Origin: Phymatolithon calcareum
Lineage: Eukaryota; Rhodophyta; Florideophyceae; Hapalidiales
DNA: 64,000 nucleotides
Assembly (NCBI GenBank): GCA_977006965.1
Contig: OZ345352.1
Coordinates: forward strand, 4,526,001 to 4,590,000
Direction: 5' to 3'
The number at the start of each line of letters is the position of its first letter. The stretch's first letter is position 1. Below the pieces are notes generated by a model. The model was not told where the DNA came from and did not search any database. It saw only the letters and a program-made list of their open reading frames with translations. Shown in pieces: positions 11,936 through 22,891 of the stretch. Position numbers and translations under genes: made by a program.

Positions 11936-12969
11936 GTGTGATCCTCCATCTTGAAGTTTTTTAGTAACCACCGTTGAAATATGCACATGAAATTACGTAG
12001 AGGAAATATAGAACATTTGATAGTACTTAGAGACTTTATTGAGTCGGGAATACCTTTTCTCATGGATGGACATGTCCCAGTGCTATGATCTCAGGTATGT
12101 TCCATATTATATTTAGAATAGGCAGTATTCTTGCTAATGGGCATGTACTGTAATAACTAGAGAGCAAACCTCTTCTGCAATCGTCGTATGCATCCATGCG
12201 AGAAGCTTTAGATATTTTCATGGTAATGGGTAATGATATTTTATCCTGCTCTACAATTTGACGGCTGCAGAGATGTAAACACTTTTGCGATACTCCTCGC
12301 TGAAAGCTATAGCACATAGCATCAGGATTCAGCATTAGAGAGTTTCTTTTCTTTTACAGCTCGCATATCTGTTGCAACTCAAGAAAGCAGCAAGAACGTC
12401 ATAGAAAGCATGCCTCATTCCATACAAACTACGAGACATCAGGAATCTAGAATGCCGAATCAGTTTCTGAACCTCGTTCTCACCAATCTTTCAGCCCTTG
12501 TCCGCACGTTTGACAGCGAAGAAAAAACGGCTTGCCAGCGCACAAGAGCTGTAAGTACAGTTCGTTGGATGAACCTAATCATTCTCCTCTTTTCGCACTC
12601 ACCCACAGTAAATAACCTCCTGTTCTAGTCCTTGTCGTGCTCACAATTGCAATCAGTAGTGAAAAAGCGAGAGTTCTATCGTCTGTCTAATGCGTTTTGA
12701 ATCTTAGCAAAATACAGTGCGTTCGCACTTTTAGATTTAAGCTTCGTATTGCCTGTATTTTCGATAATACACACATATTCGGTAATCTGAAGACGGCACT
12801 TGCCATCTAGAACTTGACCAACGATAACGGCGGACTCTAGTTACATTATTCTACAGAAAGTGGACCACTACTGGCACACTCACTCTAGTTAGACTACTTG
12901 AGCAAGAAAGGCCTCTCCAACAGAAGTACGAAGTATAAAAAAATCTGTTAAGCATAATCTATGCATCCA
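11936..12969 (+). other. Segment A right block with weak exon-like pieces
   Basis: This matches about 63177-64000. Short frames are shared with B (for example starting MHMKLRRGN here and MRMKFRRGN at 63223), and a piece with QFLNLVLTNLSALV lies at 12410-12628. Splice-like signals occur: ttcttttacag before 12360 and gtaagtacag at 12551. A small multi-exon gene is possible but neither copy is open throughout. Homology to B is last clear at about 12745. Confidence 0.25.
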
Positions 12970-14939
12970 CTAGTGTCTATGTGACGGGAATTTTCCCTCA
13001 ATTGAGAGAATGAGAATCAATTATTTTTGCCAACGAAAGCTACTCATTAATGGGCTCATCAAAGGCATCAAGCTCATGGATGTGTTCAGCATGCTTAGCA
13101 AAACAGTTTCTACCTGCTGAAGTGCCACATATGTTGATTGTGGCGCCAGAAAGTCTACTACATGATGAGAACACGAGGGTTAATTCCTTGACTTGTCAGA
13201 CTCTGCAATTGCTTTGAACAGCTAGAGTAGTCATCATGCCACCTGTGCCTTACTTTTCCATTTTCAAGGGAGTTACGTGGGTTTCAACACCGCCCTTAGG
13301 GCAAAAATACCTTTTGGAGTACTGAACATCGATGATTATTGCGCGAGGCAGAGTGAATCCCGGAGGACAAGGCGCCTTGCACAAGAGTATAGGGTCACAA
13401 GACGGCGCTGTACAATTGTACTATGGGCAGTTTCACCTTCCAAAGAGTTTTGCTTCTCGCCCTCTGTCGTGGTACCCAGATTAAGATACAGCATTATCTC
13501 ACGTTTTCTTTAGTCTGAATTCTGTAACTCGCAACCTTTTTCCGTTTTACGGTAGATGGCGATGTCCTGAAGGAGGCCATTTTCAATCCAATGGCCTCCG
13601 TTTCTTTACCAAGAGATATGAACTTGGCAAAGCAAAACGAGGTCTGACAGAGACACATTGGGTTTTTTGTGATCATTTTAATGATCAGAAAAAACTCATT
13701 TTAGCATCGATAAAATCGTGAACGAGCGCCCACCGGTACCGTACGGAAGGCATAGTGCCATGTTCACTTGATTGCACGGTGAATGTGACGCACCGGAGGT
13801 ACTCGGAGAACCTGGCTCTGGTCATCTCACTGTTTGAAAATGAAGGAGTGAAGATATACTTGTTCCCCATAGAAAACTTTCAAAAATCTCTTTGCGCCGA
13901 ACTCATGAGGATGAGTATTCCGAAAATCTTAGCCTCCGTTCTTCCTATTCGTTTCAGCTTAGCCGATATCCATGCAACAATTGTTCGCAGCTGGACTCGG
14001 TGAAACATCATCATGAAGGAATCCTACGATGTATGGAACCCGATGCCACCGTTCTCGAATATAACATCTCTATTTATAGTGCGAACTTTCCAGAACTGTC
14101 GCGGAATTCTTCCTCCAATTGGACATAGAACCTGGCGCTCGAACCATGGCACTCCATAAACAAAAGCGCTTGGCGCAGGGTCTGGCGTAATGACATCAAG
14201 CTCTTCTTGCGAGGCTTGGTCCCAAGAACCTTGCAGGGCGTAGGCGAGAGAGCCCGGCATAGGGTGTCCAGAGTTTCTCTTGCTTGTGTTGAGGTTTGTG
14301 TGTCCTTCTGGTGTGCTTGTGGTTGGCATTGGAACCGAGAACTCGGCGTTTGGCGAAGAAGATGTTCGACCACGATTACTGTAAGCCGGCGTTCGAGGTA
14401 CAGAATTTTGCCTGCTGGGACTCGATGCAACCATTCGAGAGGAACGAGAGTCTTCGTCTGCCTTCCCTGACTTGACGTTAATAATCTTGACAGTCTTAAT
14501 CTTAGTCTTCTGTATCGGTTTCTGAACAAGAACTCATTTCACGCGAAGGGACGTGCTCGATCGACCCTTGATATCATCGATGAGTACCTCTTGAACGGTG
14601 CCGTTCACCTTTTTTGACTTGGAAAACGCTCCGTATAGTCGGCAGCACTCTGCTAGACTTATCACCGAGGTTGCTTTGGTGTGTACGGCTGCACCGACCA
14701 CTCGGCGCGGATCTTTTTCTCGAGGCATGGTAGATGTCTTTTTTGTGAGTGATCAGCAGATTTTCGTTCCTACCGGCGAACGACGCGGCTTTAAGGTAGT
14801 AAAAGGAGTACTCCCCACAAAGAACAAAAGCCCGCCTTTCCGAATCTGGCGCTAAAAAACTGTTCTGCATTCTTTTAATAAACTTTTTTGAGGTTTTAAA
14901 TCCACCCTCAATTGAGGGTGTTCGTCACATAGACACTGG
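12970..14939 (-). mobile_element. piggyBac-like element PB2, internally deleted
   Basis: It begins CTAG (12970-12973) plus TGTCTATGTGACGGG and ends inversely at 14936-14939, where the tetramer reads CTGG. The subterminal palindrome is CCCTCAATTGAGGG, or a one-base variant of it. Length is 1970 bp. It shares an internal deletion of the transposase region and distinctive sequence (about 13275-13440) with PB4 but not with PB1. Confidence 0.8.
13020..14529 (-). pseudogene. piggyBac-type transposase remnant (PB2)
   Basis: Minus-strand pieces match PB1. An N-terminal piece at 14024-14434 contains SRQNSVPRTPAYS and ELDVITPD and ends in a stop. A middle piece at 13685-13870 holds GNKYIFTPSFSNSEMTR, and Cys-rich tail sequence lies at about 13040-13200. 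The catalytic centre is interrupted by deletion and frameshifts. It cannot encode transposase. Confidence 0.75.
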
Positions 14940-15342
14940 ACTCCACTATAGCCACAGTCATCGGTTTGTGCCAACGTTGATCCAAAAAATTGTTCTAAGC
15001 AAGCGCTGGGGCTACTCACTTGTGGAGGGGTGTCTCGAAAGTTTGCGAAACAATCTTTCAATGTACAAACTTCCTTCTTCAAAATATGAATAACTTTTAG
15101 TCTTAATGATGGGAGAAGTGGGAGTTTTTTATTTTTAAGCAACGTATGCCTAATAGAGGCGAAAGAACCAGGTATCGGAGACAAAACTTTCCAAATTCCG
15201 ATATGCAAATAGAGTCTACTTCTCTACTTGAGCCTATATGCACAATCGTTCGTAGAAGATTTCAACGGAATCCGACGCTACTGGAAAATAGCTTGGACGT
15301 CAGGGAAGAAGTTCCACTATAGCGATGAAGCAAAGTACTCCG
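14940..15342. other. 3' flank of the membrane protein pseudogene
   Basis: No separate gene is supported. A minus-strand open stretch (14852-15208) crosses the PB2 end and is not credible. The region lies downstream of the stop at 15343 on the minus strand and would hold its 3' untranslated sequence. Confidence 0.4.
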
Positions 15343-16789
15343 TCAACTCTCATTTTTCTCAGGCAGGGGTCCTACTCCGTATAAACCATTTTGGGTTTTG
15401 AGTTCCGCGAAGCCCTCGCTTCCCAAACAGCTGCCATTGCGCTCCTGTTCTGCGCGCAACATAGCCGACAATGTATCATAGCAATTTGCACTTAGCGCTA
15501 TCCGAAAACCGTCCTCCTGCTTGTCAAGTATAAGTGGGATAATCTCCCTCACGCAGCACAGTAAAAGCCCGCAAACCCCCACAACGATGAGAAAGACAAA
15601 GGCGTACATTTGTACTACCGTAATACTCGCTTCAATCCCCTTGTTCAACTTGACGGAGGGTATATCAGCCGTGACAGCGCGCGACACGGCGTTGTCCATC
15701 ACGTCTGTGAGCGAGTACCTGCTCACACCGAGGTCGCGCAAGCCGTCTGCGAAGAATTTTTCCCCGAGCTGATCATAGTCCCAGCGTACTGTCGCGGTCG
15801 CAGTGGTGATCTCAAGAGGTATCGTGATATTGTCAAATCTTTTCCAATCCTTTCTCGAAAGGAACGTCCGGCCAAACGCGATGCGCGCCTCAGTGGAGTC
15901 CACATTCCATTTGAAGAGGAAGCAGTTCGCTCTGCCTTCGCCGTCGGGCAGATCACTACCGCGCGGGGATAGCTCATAACAGACAAGACGGTCACCGGGG
16001 GCAGCGATTGCGTGCGATGTGCTAGACAGAATGGTGCGGTAGACGGCGATGAGGCCATGATCGGCGACGCCGACGCGCTCGTCGCGCCATTTCTTCGGAA
16101 AACCTGGAAGCGTGGCGTTCCGCGGCAGCATTGTCACGTTGGCCGTGCGCGGATTGATGGCGGCGCTGCAGCCGGATTCTGCAGGCTCGCAGTTCTCCAC
16201 GTTGAGCATGGGAAAGAGTAGTGGGTTTTTCAACTGGCACGAGAGAGTGCTGATATTGACATGGTGCTCTTCGCCGGCACCATCAAGGAAATTGTAGAGA
16301 TTGGCGAGACGGGCGTTCTCGGAAACGTTGAAGGCACCCGGCCAGTACTGAATCGAGTGCCGATCGGAGGTGCGACAGAGGATGAAGATGCGGGGACGGA
16401 GGCGATCGCGGACGCGGCCGTTTCCGTCTGTGTAGTCGATCTTGGAATTGGCTCGAATGCGGGAGATGTAAGCGAGAGAGACGGGAACGTACTTCTCTTT
16501 GGACTCACCGTTGATGCCTAACGTGCCGATAAAGGTGAGAATGAGACAAATTAGATTAGCAATGACGAGAAGATGCGGCCAACGGGTCTGCTAGACGAGA
16601 AGTTCGCCCGAAACAATAGGAATTCTAGAGCGCTGAAGCTGGACCTTCTTTCCACGGCGAATGAGGTTATAGAAGTGGAGGCCCTGCAAAGCGAGAAGAC
16701 CTCGGTGCACTGCCCAGATGGCGATGAGATCGAAGAGAATGAAGACGGCTCCGTTGACATAGCCTGAGGAGAATGGGATTTCGATGGGT

Positions 16790-18076
16790 CTAGTGTCTAG
16801 TTTACTGAAATTTTCCCTCAATTGAGGGGCACTTTTCTCTCAATTGGGGAACGAGAATTTTTCAATTTTTGCGCATGAAAGCTACTCAATATCGAGCACA
16901 TCAAAAGCGCCAAGCTCATGGATGTCTTCAACAAGTCGGGATATACTTGTTCGGCCTGGAAGTCTTCCAAAAATCGCTCTTAGCGCCAAACTCAAATCTT
17001 GTCATGAGCACGAGTATTCCGAAAAACTTAACCAGTTCTGTCACTGTAGTCTCTTTTCCCCCGATTCGTTTCAGCTTCGCGGACGTCTATGCAGCTATTT
17101 TTCAAAGGTGAACTTGTGGAAACCTGGTCAAAAAGCAATCACAGGGCGTGTGAAGCCCAATCTCACCATTTTCCGATATGAAATCTCCATTTGGAGTGCG
17201 AACTGTCCAGAACTGACTCGGAATTCGTCCCCCAATCTGTTATATATCTTGTCACTCGTACTGTGGCACCCCATGAGTAATTACTTTGGGGTTTGCGGTC
17301 GGGTGTGATTACATCAATTTCCTCGTGCGACGCCTGGTCCCAAAAGCCATGCAAGGCGTAGGCGATAGATCCTGGAATAGGGCATTCTTAGCTTCTGACG
17401 GTTGGATCGAAGCTTGTGTTCCCCTTTGGGGAGCTTCTGTTTGCGACTGTGGAGAATAAACTGGCGTTCGGCGAAGAAGACTGGCGACCACGAGTACTGT
17501 AAGCCGGATTATGTGGCGCAAAGTTTTGCGGGCTGCGACTCGATACAAGCAGTTGAGAGGACGCAGCACCTTCGCTAGCCTTTCCTGCCTTGACGTTAAC
17601 AATCTTGTGTGTCTTAATCTTAGTCTTCTCGGTCGGTTTGTGAACCAGGATCCATTTCACGCGAAGCGACGTGCTTGCGCGACCATTGATTTCATTCAAG
17701 AGTACCTCCAGAACCGTACTGTTCACCTTTTTTGACTTGGAAAAGGCTCCATAAAGCCTGTAACACTCTGCGAAACTGGTCACCGATGTTGCCTTAGTGT
17801 GTACAGATGCGCCTACCACTCGGCGCGGGTCTTTTTCTCGTGACATGGCACGTCCGCTTCTTCTAACTGAAAATTGTAATTTCGTTCCTACCGCCGAACG
17901 ACGCCCATTTAAGGCCGTAGTTTGGGTACTCCTCAGGCAGAACACAAGCCCGCCTTCCCAAAGTTGGTGCGAACTTTCTGTTTCGCATTCTTCCTACATA
18001 CTTTTTTGAGCTTTCAAAAAGCCCCTCAATTGAGGGATTTATCCTCAATTGAGGTGGTTAGTAAACTAGACACTAG
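16790..18076 (-). mobile_element. piggyBac-like element PB3 inserted one codon into a gene
   Basis: CTAG at 16790-16793 and 18073-18076 bound inverted ends starting TGTCTAGTTTACT. Each end carries two copies of a palindrome of the CCCTCAATTGAGGG type. Length is 1287 bp, so it is a heavily deleted derivative. The CTAG reads as a target duplication, since deleting the element with one copy rejoins a start codon to the membrane protein frame. Confidence 0.85.
16870..17945 (-). pseudogene. piggyBac-type transposase remnant (PB3)
   Basis: Pieces at 17388-17945 (N-terminal region, with GRAMSREKDPRRVVGASVHT and RVKWILVHKPTEKTKIKT), 17163-17354 and about 16920-17110 match PB1 in several frames. The catalytic core is mostly deleted. 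Confidence 0.7.
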
Positions 18077-18342
18077 ACATGGTCTTCGCTCAGCAGCCGC
18101 GGCGTTGCGAATGACCTGATGCTCACGAATGGTGTTTATGTTGCGAAGAGGACCCGTGGAGAAGAAGCAAAAAAACGTATATTTATGTTCACAGTTACCG
18201 ACGCCTCTGCAGCCATCTATGGACGCTTTTCTCTCTACGGATTTTCGGGTACTGTATCCTAATTTAAGTCTCAGTCTAGCTGGGAAAGGCGGCACGGCGC
18301 TGAAAATCAAAATTGTAACCATGAACTTTAATTCCGCCGAGA

Positions 18343-18390
18343 TGTGTCCAGAAACTCCCCATGGGGCATCTTGGGGAGTTTCTGAACACA
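18343..18390. repeat. Perfect-core hairpin upstream of the broken membrane gene
   Basis: CAGAAACTCCCCA at 18349-18361 is inverted at 18372-18384 around a 10-base loop. The stem extends outward with one mismatch to 18343 and 18390. It lies about 265 bp upstream of the former start codon at 18080. It could be a regulatory palindrome or the relic of a small element. Confidence 0.6.
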
Positions 18391-18649
18391 CTTGGCAGTG
18401 AAAGTCCTATGATTGGCGAACAAAACATATTTCTGCGAAATCATTCATCAATGAAAATCTCACACGGCCTGTCATTGACATTCCGCCATATGAAGATAAA
18501 CTTGCAGAAAATTTGCGACATGGTGAAAATTACAAGAGAATCTCTGCTTTCAGAGTAGTTAATGAAAGTAACTTCCTATACAATCACGGTGAAGAATAGC
18601 GAAATTCAACAGGATATCGCAGCAATACTGTACTGAATCCCTTCTCATG
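18391..18649. other. No gene
   Basis: Short AT-rich open frames only, no conserved motif. Confidence 0.4.
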
Positions 18650-18885
18650 TTCATCGAAGTTATGTGACAGCATCATCCACGTCCTTACAAACCCTCCATT
18701 TATATGTTATGCTACAAATGACACGAGAGGGGATGATCCAATTTAATATGAAACGGATTACTGTAAATTTGATATTCACAGTGCAGCGAACAGAAAGGGG
18801 GAAGTAGGTCGTCTATGACATCAAGCCTGCGCACACGTTTTCTGTGCGTATCATATGGCGAGTTTCTCGTAGCCCCCAGTCAAAC
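18650..18885 (+). repeat. Dispersed repeat, copy 1
   Basis: Shares acagcatcatccacgtcc, ttacaaaccct, cacgagaggggatgatcc, gatattcacagt and gcgtatcatatg with 45635-45850 in the same order and orientation. It is about 230 bp, non-coding and of unknown class. Confidence 0.65.
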
Positions 18886-19780
18886 TCACAATTCACTCAT
18901 CACAAGACCTGGGAGTAGCGGGAAATCTCGTTTTCTATGTAAAATAGAAAAAATTGAGCTTACTATGAGAAGCACAGTTTTTGAGATATTTTACTTTGTG
19001 ATACGTTACGTTATTAGGTGCAAACAAAAAAGTGAGAAGACCTGGGCCACAATCATGTTCCGTGTTCCACTCTGGAGGTTGCGGGAAAATTCGAAATATC
19101 GAATACTTTGGGACTATTGATGTCATCATCATTGCGTTGCATAATAAAGTCATGCTTTGATGCAGCAGTTTAGTCACCTGCTTCAATTCGGACCGCTTGC
19201 AATGGAAGCAAGCTGTACTGTAACCCTGGGTTCTTTTTGAACGGAGAAACGATACGATACGTATTTCAGTTCAGATGCAGTGATGTTCGAACTTGGGCAT
19301 GCGTCAGTGCATCCTGACATTCCATTGCACAATTGCTTGGATGCTAATACACTCAATAGACTTAATCGTTGAGTAGAGCAAAAATTCGCCAGAGATTCGG
19401 CGAACATTCGGCAAACGTTCGGCAAACGTTCGGCAAACGTTCGGCCGTTTCTAGCCGAAGTTCTACAGTAATTTGTACTCGCGAGTTCGCGAGACACTCG
19501 AAAAGTTAACTGCGAATCTTTGTCATGCATAGCTTATAGAACATACTACATCACAGCGATCTGGAAAATGTTCATGGTTTCCTTAAAAATTCGGTAGATA
19601 AAACTTTGAAAAATCGCTGAATTGCCGAACGTTCGGCAACTTTGACCACCTAATTCTTGTCGTTCGATTGATCGAGCTTATTTATTGCACCGAATCTTTG
19701 AATACCTTTGTCATTTCTACCATAATTCGTGTCCGTTTGCTGATAAAGTTATAGTACTGGCGAGAATTCGGCAGGAGAAG
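18886..19780. other. Non-coding with short tandem repeats
   Basis: No convincing gene. A 101-codon open frame (18815-19120) overlaps the dispersed repeat and has no motif. An 11 bp tandem array lies at 19395-19450. Confidence 0.4.
19395..19450 (+). repeat. 11 bp tandem repeat, ttcggcaaacg
   Basis: About five head-to-tail units of ttcggcaaacg or close variants, followed by aacg-type variants and cggccg. An isolated gccgaacgttcggc palindrome made of the same word occurs at about 19625. The word reads partly palindromic (cgaacgttcg), so it could be a binding site array or simple slippage. Confidence 0.75.
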
Positions 19781-19781
19781 T

Positions 19782-20552
19782 TTAAAGAACTCTAACAGTC
19801 GAACATTCGAGGCAACTAAGCTCGTTGAAGCTGTCTATGAAGACATTTTGAGAAACAAATAGAACGTACACCAGTAGTGCAATACGGCACTGCACAGCAG
19901 TTTCAATTCGAACTGCATCAAAACGTTTTTGAGCCAGACAACGAATTTTACGGAGGCTGTCACCACCTCTAAAGCTTTGATTGGTCGGACCCACCTCATT
20001 GCGAATCACATGATGTGATCTGCAGAGAGGTAGATGATGATCACCCATGATATTTGACAAGTGTGTCGAATACTAATCACCTATTTAGAAAAGCGCTGTA
20101 TCAAAAGCGTTAGATTGCTGTCAATGAAATGTTTTTACAACTATCATCAAATGTGCACCGTGAGATTTTCTGATTAAATCGCCTGTGGCCAATACTGCAG
20201 GTGCAGATTTCAAGAACATTCGGACTTTCGGATTTTCCCGCAACCCCCTGTGGCAATGCACGGAGCTTTTGCACTGGGTGTCAATCAGAACGTGCGCGAG
20301 ACTTAAGAATCCATCATCCGTGCCAGTGTTGTCGTCCTTTCGGGCGTTGTTTTGATACACTCGCGTTGTTATCATATGCACCCCCACTTCGAAGATCACG
20401 AATAGTTGCGAAAACGCATGGCGATTCATGAAGGTGCGTTGATATACCAAATGTGCAAAACAGTATAACACGAGGTCGCCATTAGAAATATACTGTAGAG
20501 CGCGGTACAGTACACCCCTCGTAAAAAATTCTAATCCACATTTCATTGACAT
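19782..20552 (-). other. Possible short hypothetical coding frames
   Basis: Two minus-strand open frames, 19782-20060 (92 residues) and 20121-20552 (143 residues, ATG start). The longer one has no recognised motif, signal or repeat. No second copy in the window supports coding. Confidence 0.2.
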
Positions 20553-21932
20553 GGTGTCAAAAACATATCGGAAGAGTTTTATGCTGTTTTTTTATCAAAA
20601 GAAAACAAAAATGTTACAATACTTATACCACGCGTCAAAATCAGCAGTATATCCACTAAAAACGAACTTTTGTTGATTACGAACTGGCGGGATAAGGGTC
20701 AGAATATTTTTAATTGGCCATATTATGCGGGAATCAGGAGTATAAAGTTGGATTTGTGCGAACTGTGACGTCAAACTGTTTTCTAAAAAACATTTTCCCC
20801 CTTATACCGTCCCTCGAAGTTTTGGTATACCGTTTTTTGAAACGGTACAGTATACTAAAACTAGAGAGCGATAAACGGTATGACGAAAGAGCAGTAAATA
20901 GGATGCACGGAGTTTCGCAGACATGCTCATACGATCAAAAGCAAATAAATTGAACCAATAAAAACAGAACAAGCATTCTGTGTATGCCATGGGGATGTTA
21001 CGCCGTCGTCATGATGTTGTCTGACAGAGTGGTGCAAACCGCATGATATATGATATGGTGCAGTATGTGCCCGTCGACTCCAGCCAAAAATTAGTAAAAA
21101 TGAGGGGAAAATATTTTCGTTCCCACATGCTGGGGTCTGCACGCTGTAAGTTTTGAAAGTCTACAAAATGCATAGAAATCGATGAGGTCTTCAAGAACCT
21201 TTGCTTCTGACCTTAGGAGCGGCCATTTTATTTCCGTGGACTTTCGTGCTTTTCGAAGGGCTATTTTAAAAATCTTCCGAAAATGTAAGGAATGTATGAC
21301 CGGGCCAAGTCTCTTCACAGGTGCTGGAACTGCTCATACCGGATTCCAATAGCCGGCGCGGCCACCTTTCGATTTATTTGCTTGAACTCCACAACTCACT
21401 ATTTTCATTGGCCGTACCCACACCCGGCGCTATCAGGCTCAATCTTTCTAGCGTCGCACACGTCCGTCAAAACAGTGTGGAGCGTTATTGGTGTCAGCCC
21501 CAAGCTAGCTTCCAGTCGAAGGTACGCACTCTGGACATATTGCCCGAAATCCCCGACTCTTGAAGCTGAGCCTTAGTCATCTCACGAGCAACTCAGAACT
21601 TCAATCTCACACATTGAATATGCCTCAGCCTTTCCAGTTCTGTTGCTCGTTCCCCGTCATGTCCTCACTCTGTTATCATTGCTGTTGACTGCCATATGCT
21701 CCCCCTCGCCCGCTACAATTAGTACGCAATGCACACCCTAAGGGCCTGACGGCTTTGCAACCTACCTGACTGTTCAACGTCGATCATTCCGGACCATTTG
21801 AAAGACCCAGTTTGTTTCCTGTCATTCTCCAATTCTCCAATGCTTATCCTCGGTTTCTACCTGACATAGAAATCTCCACTCATCAATTAACTATTGCATT
21901 CCAGCCCTACTTTTTTTATATCGAGAACGACG
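20553..21932. other. No intact gene
   Basis: Short frames only. An imperfect hairpin lies at about 20818-20865 (a ttttggtata arm pairing with a tatactaaaa arm). The 21290-21580 stretch is open on the plus strand in two frames but shows no motif. Confidence 0.35.
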
Positions 21933-22021
21933 AAGTCGCACTTGCATTATGCAAGTGCGACTTTGTTCTTGCGGGCACCCGTGTATGCAAGTTGCATACA
22001 CGGGTGCCCGCAAGAACAAAG
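21933..22021. repeat. Two adjoining near-perfect palindromes
   Basis: First hairpin: 15-base arms at 21933-21947 and 21949-21963 with a single base between. Second hairpin: 30-base arms at 21961-21990 and 21992-22021, again with a single base between and no mismatch. The two share three bases. Both arm pairs carry related words around gcaagt and tgcat. Such structures can extrude as cruciforms. Confidence 0.9.
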
Positions 22022-22891
22022 TTCCTCTTCCAGCCAGCACGAAAAATAGAGCGCGGTTTGAACGACCGTCAAAAAGAGCCCCTTTTTCTTTACAGCGGGC
22101 ACCCAGCAGCAGAATTTTTCAAGATACATGAATTAAGGAATCCGGTGTTCTACGCGAACCTCTTCTTCTACTGTTCGCCATGAGAAGTGCACACGCAATC
22201 GATGTAAAGTCGAGATGGATAGGCCGGAAGGATGCAGCCTTCATTGGCCGGTTCTCATGGCATCCCGTCGATGATCATGATCCCGGACTGGTCCTGGCTG
22301 CGGATGCGATTGCACGAATACATTTCAAACGTATGATTGGGTTTCATGTGGAGATACCTATCACGACTCTCCTCTGGCGCAGCGGAGCACGTTGCGGACT
22401 TCATGCAATTTCTTTGAGGTGCCCGTGGACCAAATAAAATGCGTTCGCAGGCAGGACAGAACACAGGACCAGGTTTACTCTGCTGCTTGGGAAACTGAAT
22501 TTCGGCAACGTGCTGTCCGTGATTATGGGAAATATAATCTCGCATAAGTCGTCCGTCATCAATGAAGAGATTAGACCCCCTACCGGATTTCTAGACACTG
22601 CCATTGTCTCGCCAGTTCGCGACTCCTTCACCGCCACTGTCCAAGGATGAATCAACTTAACCTCAATATCCTGCACTGTCGGTATTGCTAAAAGTCGGGA
22701 CTGGTTCCTATTTTTCATTGCACAGGAAATGTGCTGGGAAGCTCACATGAACTGTTGTGACATCGATCTTACAACGTCAAACTTGCTGTTTCGAGGAGCT
22801 TTCGTGGGTGCAAATGTCGAGTCCTTTGATATCGTCTCCGCACGGCCGTCGTCAAGGACCCTCTGCATCCAGTAGATGATTCACAGCTTAT
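22022..22891 (-). pseudogene. Possible coding relic, unrecognised
   Basis: Minus-strand frames at 22401-22718 and 22255-22545 overlap in different frames. The second has a CPAC motif and later Cys and His residues (VFCPACERILFGP, then KSATCSAAPE). It may be a broken zinc-binding protein. No family recognised. Confidence 0.2.

Larger units (their letters stand above)
3380..12745 (+). repeat. Duplicated segment A (direct paralogue of about 49197-64000)
   Basis: Sequence and order match segment B: left flank, piggyBac-like element at the same site, right flank, then the 9480-12745 block. Differences are mostly insertions. A has extra DNA at about 3450-5235 and about 11669-11935. B has extra DNA at about 49225-49570, 53326-54800 and 56415-62275. 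Substitutions and small indels are spread throughout, so the duplication is not recent. Whether this is a segmental duplication or two copies of one very large mobile element cannot be decided here, because no common termini are visible and B runs off the window. Confidence 0.75.
15343..18080 (-). pseudogene. Three-span membrane glycoprotein gene, split by PB3 and a TAG stop
   Basis: The minus strand is open from 16791 to the TGA at 15343-15345 except for one TAG at 16591-16593. PB3 separates this body from the sequence ATGT at 18077-18080. Removing PB3 and one CTAG gives a start ATG TCT AGA CCC in the same frame, predicting 484 residues. Residues about 13-32 and 73-93 are hydrophobic spans. 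Then comes a roughly 300-residue region with several N-x-S/T sites (such as NVT, NAT, NIT), then a strong span (VQMYAFVFLIVVGVCGLLL, about 394-412) and a cytoplasm-like tail of about 70 residues. The TAG is at residue 69, probably a changed Gln codon. The DNA looks GC-richer than its surroundings, as expected of host coding sequence. Family not recognised; a surface or endomembrane protein is the likely role. Two lesions make it a pseudogene. Confidence 0.7.

Noticed and set aside
15521-15972. Plus-strand frames opposite the membrane protein gene
   Set aside because: The minus-strand frame is far longer, with membrane spans and glycosylation sites, and explains the open plus frames through GC-rich codon use.
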